From: Clostridium sp. AM49-4BH
GTDB lineage: Bacteria > Bacillota > Clostridia > Lachnospirales > Lachnospiraceae
Assembly (NCBI RefSeq): GCF_003478335.1
Contig: NZ_QUFB01000026.1
Coordinates: 1-42,871 of the forward strand
DNA: 42,871 nucleotides
Direction: 5' to 3'
The notes under the pieces are model-generated. The model was given only the letters and a program-made list of their open reading frames with translations. It did not search any database and was not told the DNA's origin. The position numbers and the translations under genes are program-made. This document shows, in pieces, positions 16,393-24,195 of this stretch; positions within the stretch are counted from its first letter, which is position 1, and the number at the start of each line of letters is the position of its first letter.

Positions 16393-18751
16393 AATATCGC
16401 GTCTTTCACTTTCCATACGGATACATCATCTTTTTGCCAGACTACATCTGCCACTTCATACAATCCATTCACGTCAACATTATACGTGCCATACTCTTGA
16501 TTGCTCAAATAAATATAATTGACATCATACTTCCGGAACAACTCCTTAGCACTCGCCGGACTCGTATACATCGTTTCGACGTCCTGTTCATTTTGCTGAT
16601 AGTTCAAACCATGATAATACAAAAACGAAGAGGAACCACACACGATACTGCGTCCTGTCAACGCCGGGACCGGACTGTTATGAGCCGTTGATGTCAAGAT
16701 CACATCCCACGGCGTAGTTTCATCCTCAATATATCGACACGCTTTTACCGCTGACGCGGTATATAATTCATAATCAGATACCCATTCCCGGCCCATCGTC
16801 AAAAAGCCGGATATTGCACTAACAAATAACAGGCAGGCACCCAAAAGCACTACACCAGCCTTTCCGATAGCACTGCACCAATACACAGCGCCGTACCGTT
16901 CATAAATCTGAACTAACGCATCTGCCGCGATTCCGCACATAAAGACCGCTCCAACAAACAACAATTTATTGTTATCATAGTCATTCGGCTGGAAAGCCGC
17001 AAGCTCAGCCACAAACCAAATCAACAAATATGGCGCACCTATCTTTAGGTTTCTCGCACTGACCACAAAGGAGGACAGCAAAAGCAGCACAAATGGCAGT
17101 CCCAGGTTTTTAAGATAAAATACGATATACTGATCACCATTATTGGACCAATTGAAATGACTGCGCACAAAATTATCGCCGGAGGCTGTGAAAATGTCCA
17201 CATAAATAACTGTGGAAGTGCAAATATCAATACTACGATCAAAAAAATGCCCCACGTAAATGCCAAACGTTTCCACGATCTATTTTGCAGATAACGCACC
17301 AACTTGTATCCCAAAAACAGGACAAACAGTGCAACCCCAATGATCATTATCGCTAATCCATGTTTGTCTGCAAACTCATTCGAGCGGTTGATCATCTGCA
17401 TCACGCTAAAGAACGCCAGTCCAATATAAAGAGCATATCGAATCCAGCTGTCTGATACCGTTGCATCAGCACTTGAGCTTCCCCTGCGATTTCCGGTTGA
17501 CGCAGACACGTTTGCACTTCTTCGACCAGAAGATGTTACTTTGCCATTTCTGCGTCCAGAAGCTGTCGCTATGCCATTTCTTCTACCAGAAGATGTCACT
17601 TTGCCATTTCTACGGCTGGATCCCCTGCTCGCTGACGCTGCTTTCCACCCATATGCAGCTTTTCCTGTTACAAAAAGACTATTATCTGTCAGATCCAATA
17701 GCAACCATACCGCACAGATCATCCCCAACGCCAAAAACGAATGTGTATGGATCATTGGAAGCGCACCAGCCGCCACGCCCGCCATAACAAACAATTTCTT
17801 TTTGCGCTCCGCTATCGCCCGGAACAAAAACGCCAACAGCGGAAACAATATGGCCCAGCCAAATAATGTCGCACGCTGCGGGATCAGCATGTCAACCATA
17901 ACCTGTACCCAGCGCAGATTTTTATCCAAATAATTCGTTGGTGTCATATAAAATTCCGCAAAGATTTTATGTATCTTTTCTGCATTGTCAAAATACACAA
18001 ATCCTAGTCCACCATTCCAAAAGAATAGGATCCAAGCGATCAACGCTGTCGCTGATCTGCCAAGCCAATATTTGATCAAGCAGTAAAATCCCATAAACAC
18101 CTGCAAAATTGCTCCGAGCATCGGCAAAACGTACGCCAGCCGTAGACTTGCGCCCATCAGATACAAACTGGAACTAACACTGTCGCACAGAAACGGATAG
18201 GATAATTTATGCCCCGGCAGCAAAGAATACTCCGGCGGGAACGTCTGCTGATTAGCAATACTGGTAATAAAGCTAAAATGCATATTCATATCGCCGTAGG
18301 TGGACTGCCCCGTGTGCATACTGCCATCAGCATTTCCTACGATCGTATGTGTATACAGACAATAGCAAAAAAAGGCAAAAGTAACTGCCATCAAGATCCA
18401 AACCGGATTTTCCCGGAACAAACGTTTCCATTCGTTCACCTTCCGATATGGATGCTGCTGTAGTGAAGATTCTGAACAATGGCATCTCCAACCAACCAGC
18501 ACACATAGAACTACCTGTAATAGCAGAGCCAATACATGTGCTGTCATCGAAAAATCAAACGCAAAGGCAAAAAGCAAAGGAAACCATTGTAATGCCAAGA
18601 CACCGGCGACACTTCCCACCAGATACTGCATCACAATACTATATCGTTCTTTGCACAAAAGTTTTCTGCCAATATACATTCCACTGCCCAGAAACAACGC
18701 ATAATAACCTACTGCTAAAACTGCCCCTGTCACTCCATTTCCACCAAACAT
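16386..18751 (-). CDS. Large polytopic membrane protein, GT-C glycosyltransferase-like, frameshifted in this sequence
   Basis: Two overlapping frames join near 17186, where CAGCC replaces an expected CAGGCC: WTFSQ in the first frame continues as ASGDNFVRSHFNWSNNGDQY in the second. The joined product is about 787 residues with a dozen or more membrane helices and a soluble C-terminal domain. The first large loop (NADGSMHTGQSTYGDMNMHFSFITS) and later FQPNDYDNNKLLF resemble lipid-linked-sugar transferases of the GT-C architecture, but I cannot name a family. A Ser/Arg/Gly-rich insert (about residues 375-420) contains a 30-bp tandem repeat. The stop codon is in a 68-bp triplicate. Confidence 0.65.
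17521..17620. repeat. In-frame 30-bp tandem repeat inside the membrane protein gene
   Basis: Units at 17521, 17551, 17581 and 17611 (partial). Each encodes about ten residues of the type GRRNGKVTSS, giving a strongly basic loop between predicted membrane helices. Confidence 0.85.
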
Positions 18752-18903
18752 ACTTTATACTCATCCTCACTTTAATCACTATTCATCACTCTGCGCCAAG
18801 ACAGCCAAAAAGCAAGGCAATCCCGTTATCTCCATGCACAGAGAGAAACTCCGTTTCATATAAATATCAGAATACCGTAGTTTCATTTCTTTGTCAAACA
18901 GCT

Positions 18904-19008
18904 TGCCAAACCGGCTCTTTCCATTCTTAGGCACACAACTTGTCAGACCGGCTCTTTCCATTCTTTGGCACACAACCTGCCAGACCGGCTCTTCCCATTC
19001 TTTGGCAA
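18904..19008. repeat. 37-bp tandem repeat x3 beyond the GH31 terminator
   Basis: CCGGCTCTT recurs at 18911, 18948 and 18985, period 37. Unlike the other arrays it contains no codons of a gene: it starts directly after the terminator of the alpha-xylosidase gene. It accounts for most of the 335-bp gap at 18752-19086. Confidence 0.85.
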
Positions 19009-19010
19009 AA

Positions 19011-19060
19011 TAAAAACCCCTTAAGCGAGACCGGGATATTTGCCCTGTCCGCTTAAGGGG
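19011..19060 (-). terminator. Terminator of the alpha-xylosidase gene
   Basis: CCCCTTAAGCG (19017-19027) pairs with CGCTTAAGGGG (19050-19060), with a further inner stem. On the minus strand it is followed by GTTTTTATTTT. Confidence 0.85.
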
Positions 19061-19086
19061 AAACACTTTAATATGCTCTTTTGTTA

Positions 19087-21447
19087 TTACAGAGTAATGT
19101 CAACACTTGTTGTACCTGCTGCTGCCTCAACAGTCTTGCCTGCTACAGTAATCTTAAAGCTCTTGTCTGTTGCAGTGTAAGAAACAGTAACTTTATCACC
19201 ATATCTTGTTGCTGCGATATCAGTAAGCTTGTTGGATTCCTGATCGTAAATAGTTGCTGTTGCAGTCTTACCATCTTCTAAGCCATATACTACTGCCTCT
19301 GCATCCTGCAGATAATCATACAATACATTCATTTTGCCCTCTGCATCGAAATTACCATAAGTAACAATGCTGTTTGGACGAGCAAGGATCGGTGTCTGGA
19401 AATAATCACATTTTCTTGTGTAATACTTACCACCTTCGTATGTCTCACCGCTCTGGATATCTGTCCATGTTCCACAATCCGGTACATAGAACTCTGCAAT
19501 ACCTTCTTCATTCATAACCGGAACGATGCACAAGTTGTCGCCGAGCATGTACTGCTGATCCAGATACTTACAAGCAGTATCGTCAGAGAATGCGATGATC
19601 ATAGAACGCATCATTGGAACACCGACCTGATGAGTCTTGTTAGCCTGTGCCCAAAGATAAGGCATCATCTTACCCTTTAATACAGTGTAGTGACGAAGTA
19701 CATCACATGCCTCTGTATCGCCATCCTTGTCATAAACCCAAGGCACACGGTAAGAACCAGATCCATGTAGACGGCTGTGTGTAGACAACAGACCAAATGC
19801 ACACCATCTCTTATATACATCAGCCGGAGCTGTAGCCTCGAATCCACCCATATCATGTGAGAAGAAACCAAAACCTGATGAGCAGAGAGAAAGTCCACCA
19901 CGAAGTGTCTCTGACATTGCAGAATACTCTGCGTAGCAGTCACCACCCCAGTGTACCGGGAACTTCTGTCCACCAACAGTCGCGCTACGAGCAAAGAGAC
20001 AAGCCTTATCCTTACCATAATACTCCTCTAATGCTTCAAATACACACTTGTTATAAAGGTATGTGTAGTAGTTGTGCATCTTGATCGGATCAGATCCATC
20101 GTAATATTTTACCTTAGTAGGGATTCTCTCACCAAAGTCTGTCTTGATGTTATTAACACCCATGTCAAACAGCTTCTTCAAAAGACCCTTGAACCAAGCA
20201 CAAGCCTCTGGGTTTGTGAAATCGACAATTGCCATACCAGGCTGCCACATATCACACTGGAATACGCTTCCGTCCAGATTCTTGATGAAATAACCTTTTT
20301 CTTTACCAATATCAAACAACTTAGACTGCTGTGCAATGTATGAGTTGATCCATACACAGATCTCTAAGCCCTTGTCGTGTAGTCTCTTTAACATTCCCTC
20401 AGGATCCGGGAACATCTCATCATCCCACTCAAAGTTACACCACTCGTAACCCTTCATCCAGAAGCAGTCAAAGTGGAATACCTGCAATGGAATCTTACGC
20501 TCTGCCATACCATCGATAAAGCTGGTTACTGTCTCCTCATCATAGCTTGTTGTGAAGGAAGTAGACAACCACAGACCGAATGAATATGCCGGTGGCAATG
20601 CAGGCTTACCTGTCAATGTTGTATAGTTCTCTAATACATGCTCTAAGTTCTCACCACCGATGATGAAGTACTCTAATTCCTCACCAGGTACCGTAAATGT
20701 TACCTTAGAAACTGTATCGCTCATTACCTCGAAAGATACCTTGTCAGAGCTGTTGACCAATACACCATAGCTCTTAGAAGAGATATAGAACGGTACTGTC
20801 TTGTAACTCTGATCAGAACATGTACCACCATCGCAGTTCCATGTCTCTACTGTCTGACCATTCTTTACGAATGGAGTGAATTTCTCACCGAAACCGTAAA
20901 TACACTCACCGATATCTGTCTTTAACTGCTCACGCAAATATGTTGTGTGAGGATCCTGTGGATAGTTGAAGAACTGATCGTCTTCCTGTGTGTTCATACG
21001 AGCGTTTGCTGTGTACTGGCTCTCGTTGATGATGGATGTAGATCTCCATGCACCGCCTGTCAAATGCTTATCTTTGTAGTAATACTGTACTTCCCAGTCA
21101 TCTGCAATCTTTATCTCTACGCGAGTATCGCCGGACTTCAATGTTACCTTGTCCTCTGTGCGAGTGATCTCAGGAGTATATCCTGTATCCTCGTTCAACT
21201 CATAACGAGGAATGTTGTCCAATCCTCCTCTGTAATGATCGATGTGTACCTTGATGATATTCTCTGAAGTAGAAGAATATGTGATCTCAAGGTTTGGTCC
21301 AGCCAATGTCATACCACGATTCAAAACCGTATATGGTGTAGCCAATACTTTGATGGAATTCTCTGTTGTCTCCACCTTGTATGCCTGAGAAGCGTAGTTC
21401 ACATTGTAACCCTGTTTGCTTAACCAAAATCCGTCTGCTACTTTCAT
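19087..21447 (-). CDS. yicI: GH31 alpha-xylosidase (YicI-like)
   Basis: 786 residues, no signal peptide, so cytoplasmic. N-terminal beta-sandwich (1-250), then the (beta/alpha)8 barrel with the nucleophile Asp in NIKTDFGER near 434 and the acid/base Asp in HWGGD near 501; KTDFGERIPT is the signature of the alpha-xylosidase branch as in E. coli YicI. A C-terminal beta domain closes the protein. It removes alpha-1,6-xylose from xyloglucan oligosaccharides such as isoprimeverose. Together with the secreted GH5 enzyme and the CE2 esterase nearby, this suggests plant hemicellulose use, although no sugar transporter is in the window. AAAGGAG precedes the ATG. Monocistronic. Confidence 0.93.
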   Translation of the reverse strand: MKVADGFWLSKQGYNVNYASQAYKVETTENSIKVLATPYTVLNRGMTLAGPNLEITYSSTSENIIKVHIDHYRGGLDNIPRYELNEDTGYTPEITRTEDKVTLKSGDTRVEIKIADDWEVQYYYKDKHLTGGAWRSTSIINESQYTANARMNTQEDDQFFNYPQDPHTTYLREQLKTDIGECIYGFGEKFTPFVKNGQTVETWNCDGGTCSDQSYKTVPFYISSKSYGVLVNSSDKVSFEVMSDTVSKVTFTVPGEELEYFIIGGENLEHVLENYTTLTGKPALPPAYSFGLWLSTSFTTSYDEETVTSFIDGMAERKIPLQVFHFDCFWMKGYEWCNFEWDDEMFPDPEGMLKRLHDKGLEICVWINSYIAQQSKLFDIGKEKGYFIKNLDGSVFQCDMWQPGMAIVDFTNPEACAWFKGLLKKLFDMGVNNIKTDFGERIPTKVKYYDGSDPIKMHNYYTYLYNKCVFEALEEYYGKDKACLFARSATVGGQKFPVHWGGDCYAEYSAMSETLRGGLSLCSSGFGFFSHDMGGFEATAPADVYKRWCAFGLLSTHSRLHGSGSYRVPWVYDKDGDTEACDVLRHYTVLKGKMMPYLWAQANKTHQVGVPMMRSMIIAFSDDTACKYLDQQYMLGDNLCIVPVMNEEGIAEFYVPDCGTWTDIQSGETYEGGKYYTRKCDYFQTPILARPNSIVTYGNFDAEGKMNVLYDYLQDAEAVVYGLEDGKTATATIYDQESNKLTDIAATRYGDKVTVSYTATDKSFKITVAGKTVEAAAGTTSVDITL

Positions 21448-21560
21448 GTTTCGTCTCCTTTCAAAATACCTTTTCTCTAATTTTGATGACTTTATCCCCG
21501 CTTGTCATATCGGTAAGACAAGATCATCCGATTGCGCATATCTTGCGACTTGATAGTTCT

Positions 21561-21589
21561 ATTATACTTGCATATATTTGTTTCGTCTA
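21561..21589 (-). promoter_or_regulatory. Candidate promoter of the alpha-xylosidase gene
   Basis: TAGACG (21589-21584), 17-bp spacer, TATAAT (21566-21561), giving a leader of about 110 nt. The -35 is weak, which would fit an activator-dependent or catabolite-controlled gene, but no cre site stands out. Confidence 0.5.
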
Positions 21590-21661
21590 TAATTATTAGA
21601 GCAATTTATAACATTATTTTGATATTTTTGCTAATTTTGGTGAGAAGTTCGCTCATGACAT

Positions 21662-21740
21662 AAAAAAAAGCAAAGCCAGCGCTATGCAAGAATTGCTAAA
21701 GCAATTCTTGGTGATGTCACGCTGCATAACAGCATTTTCC
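21662..21740. repeat. Terminator-adjacent hairpin repeat, copy 2
   Basis: Contains GCAAAGC-CAGC-GCTATGC (one mismatch), CAAGAATTGC-TAAA-GCAATTCTTG (perfect) and the flank GCATAACAGCATTTTCC. It lies 8 nt beyond the terminator of the 21856-23673 gene in the minus-strand direction and ends in T8 on that strand. Confidence 0.85.
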
Positions 21741-21747
21741 AATTCCA

Positions 21748-21787
21748 TAAAAAGACCGTGATCCGATCTGCGATCGAATCACGGTCT
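21748..21787 (-). terminator. Terminator of the 604-residue surface protein gene
   Basis: AGACCGTGAT / ATCACGGTCT, a 10-bp perfect stem, followed on the minus strand by TTTTT. Confidence 0.85.
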
Positions 21788-21855
21788 CACTTAAAACCAA
21801 TGTTTTGTGTTCAAGAATTTGTTTGACTCAATTCCTTCTAATTTTCTATCGAAAA

Positions 21856-23673
21856 TTATTTGAATTTCTTGTATCCACTCTTTTTAAGTTTCTTAAGCTG
21901 AGCTTTCTTTGCCTTCTTAGATGCAGCAGTAACTTTGATTGTCTTCTTGCAGCCCTTGAATGCGCCCTTCTTTACAGAAACTTTAGCTTTCAATGTAAGT
22001 TTAGAAAGCTTCTTGCAGTTCTTGAATGCACCTGCCGGGATAGACTTGATCGTCTTACCAAGAGTAACTTTCTTAGCCTTAGCACCCTTGAATGCATTCT
22101 TGCCAAGCTTGTTGATCTTGTAAGTAGCCTTAACCTTGCTTACAGTCTTAGATACACTAGTACCTACGCTAAGCTTAGAAGCTTTCTTACCCTTCTTGGA
22201 CAAGCCAACTACTGTTACAACACCCTTTGTCTTCTTAGAGCCTGTAGCTGTTGCAACCTTTGTTACCTGATATTTGAAGTTGCCAGACTCGAACTTAGCA
22301 CCCTTCTTGTAGCCAATTGTCTTAGCTGCTTCGAAGCTAGCACCTTTGAGCTGGAATGTAATCTCCATGCTGCTTGTAGGAAGAGTTGTCAAACTACTCA
22401 TTGCAGAATTTGCATCTTTTCCCTTAGGATAAGCTACATTCTTGATTCCGTCATCTTCTGAATATCCATCAGCTACCATGAACTGATAATACTCATCAGC
22501 ATCCGGCTTGTTAGGAAGTGAGAAACCACTCTTAACAACCTTGCCATCAATCTTTAATGTAGCATTAACAGCAGTTACACCCTTCTGTGTCAAAGGAATC
22601 TGAGTTGTAACATAGAGCATGTTGAAGCCCTTAGCTGTCTTAGCATCTTTCTCAACACCCTTGATTGTCTTAAGGTTTACACCGGAGATAGATACTGTAT
22701 AGTTTGTTCCGTTTGCTTTCATTGTAGCATTAGCAATCTTAGCATTGAATCCTTTCATCTTATCACCTGTGCTAAGTGATACCTGAGAATTATACTTAAT
22801 TTCCTTGCTCTTAAGACCATTGCTGGCGTTCCATGGATCACGGAAGATGTAGTTATCTGTCTGGAATCCAAGGTATGCATCATATGTCTTCAATGCCGGT
22901 GCCTTTGTAGGAGCAACAGTTGGCTTTGGAGTAGGTGTTACTACAGGAGCCTCAGCAGATACTTCCAATGTAACTGCGAGTGTATCACCTGCAACAACCT
23001 CAACCGGGTCACCTGCGTTTGTCCATGTACCATTAGCATTTGTCATAAATGGGTTTGCTTTCTGGAACTCATCTGCCTTACTTGCGGATGTGCTGCAGTA
23101 GTTATTAACAATACCAGCGCGAAGCTTTCCTGTTGCTTTATTACCATCGTTATAAACGCTTGCCTTAGACCAATCAAGCGTCTGCTTTACTTTACCGTCA
23201 GCGCCAGTGATTGTGATTGTCTTAGGCTTTATAGAATATGTGCTAGGTACAACATAATTCTTCTTGCCGGATACATCCTTTGCACCTAAAGTACCAAACT
23301 CAACTCCAAGATAAGATGCCTCTGTCAAAAGATCATCTACGTCATCCTCTGCTACTGCAGATACTGTATATGTGCCTGTCGTAGAGATGGCTCCTGTAGA
23401 TGCTACAAATCCACCATTAACCTCTTCTGTCTCGCCTGCTGCAAGTTTGTAAGCAGCATCAACCTGCTTAACAGCACCTGTGCTGTCCTTTACAACTCTG
23501 TCTGTTCCATTGAAAATCTTACTGTTATTCTGCACAAGATATGCAGTAAATTCTGGTGCGATCTTAGTTGCATCTGCAGCTTTAGACTTCTCACCAGTCA
23601 CACCAGCACCTAAAGAAACAACCATAGCTGCTGTGAGAATCATAGAGAGTAAACTCTTTGACTGTTTTCTCAT
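21856..23673 (-). CDS. Secreted modular protein with C-terminal BspA-like leucine-rich repeats
   Basis: 604 residues from ATG 23673 (AAGGAGG upstream). Signal peptide LLSMILTAAMVVSLGAGVTG. Module 1 (about 30-240) is a beta-rich domain I do not recognise. A Pro/Thr linker (TPTPKPTVAPTKAP) follows, then module 2 (about 270-450, AYLGFQTDNYIFRDPWN to SSMEITFQLKG), which is homologous to module 4 of the neighbour at 24196-26955. The end is a Lys-rich LRR_5 array (IPAGAFKNCKKLSKLTLKAK) finishing SGYKKFK. No LPXTG; the very basic C-terminus may hold the protein on the anionic wall. A carbohydrate-binding role is inferred from neighbours. A TATAAT at 23791-23786 may be its -10 box. Confidence 0.75.
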   Translation of the reverse strand: MRKQSKSLLSMILTAAMVVSLGAGVTGEKSKAADATKIAPEFTAYLVQNNSKIFNGTDRVVKDSTGAVKQVDAAYKLAAGETEEVNGGFVASTGAISTTGTYTVSAVAEDDVDDLLTEASYLGVEFGTLGAKDVSGKKNYVVPSTYSIKPKTITITGADGKVKQTLDWSKASVYNDGNKATGKLRAGIVNNYCSTSASKADEFQKANPFMTNANGTWTNAGDPVEVVAGDTLAVTLEVSAEAPVVTPTPKPTVAPTKAPALKTYDAYLGFQTDNYIFRDPWNASNGLKSKEIKYNSQVSLSTGDKMKGFNAKIANATMKANGTNYTVSISGVNLKTIKGVEKDAKTAKGFNMLYVTTQIPLTQKGVTAVNATLKIDGKVVKSGFSLPNKPDADEYYQFMVADGYSEDDGIKNVAYPKGKDANSAMSSLTTLPTSSMEITFQLKGASFEAAKTIGYKKGAKFESGNFKYQVTKVATATGSKKTKGVVTVVGLSKKGKKASKLSVGTSVSKTVSKVKATYKINKLGKNAFKGAKAKKVTLGKTIKSIPAGAFKNCKKLSKLTLKAKVSVKKGAFKGCKKTIKVTAASKKAKKAQLKKLKKSGYKKFK

Positions 23674-23905
23674 GAATATTTTCCTCCTTTTCATTTTGCA
23701 ATGTTTTGGTCAAACATTGACATGTTCTTGAACATTCTGGTCAGGATATCATACTTAAATGCTGATGTCCCCCAAATCATGTACTATTATACAAGATTTT
23801 CTTTAAAATTTCCAGCCCTTTTTCCTTTGAAAAAAAGGCTTGTTTTACCTACAAAAATAGAGAATCCTCTTGCTGCACAGACTTCTACGAACTAAAACCA
23901 CTCAA

Positions 23906-23990
23906 CAAAAGCAAAGCCAGCGCTTTGCTTTACAAGAATTGCTAAAGCAATTCTTGATAACATTACTCCACACAACAGCAATCTCCGATA
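23906..23990. repeat. Terminator-adjacent hairpin repeat, copy 3
   Basis: AAAGCAAAGC-CAGC-GCTTTGCTTT and CAAGAATTGC-TAAA-GCAATTCTTG, both perfect stems, then the flank ACACAACAGCA. It is a direct tandem with copy 4, about 91 bp apart. Confidence 0.9.
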
Positions 23991-23995
23991 AAGGA

Positions 23996-24083
23996 ACAAA
24001 AAGCAAAGCCGGCGCTTTGCTTTGCAAGAATTGCTAAAGCAATTCTTGATTGCATTACTCCACACAACAGCAATTTTCGATAA
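23996..24083. repeat. Terminator-adjacent hairpin repeat, copy 4
   Basis: Same two hairpins, here with loop CGGC/GCCG in the first. Minus-strand reading GCAAAGC-GCCG-GCTTTGC-TTTTT is itself an intrinsic-terminator shape. It starts about 16 nt beyond the terminator of the 24196-26955 gene. Confidence 0.9.
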
Positions 24084-24098
24084 AGTATTTCCGATAAT

Positions 24099-24133
24099 AA
24101 AAAAACAGCCGTGTCTTTCGACACGACTGTTTT
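24099..24133 (-). terminator. Terminator of the 919-residue surface protein gene
   Basis: AACAG.CGTGTC, loop TTTC, GACACG.CTGTT, followed on the minus strand by T-rich sequence. Confidence 0.85.
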
Positions 24134-24195
24134 CCGGTTTTCACCATATTTTAAATGACTCAATAATTATCAAAATTTAGTGTTAATTTCTTTAA

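Noticed and set aside
16138..16691. Several + strand open frames with Ser/Leu-rich products
   Set aside because: They arise from the 68-bp repeats and the antisense of the membrane protein gene.
18779..19066. 95-codon open frame on the minus strand
   Set aside because: It runs through the GH31 terminator and the 37-bp repeat array, has no Shine-Dalgarno and encodes only repeat-derived residues.
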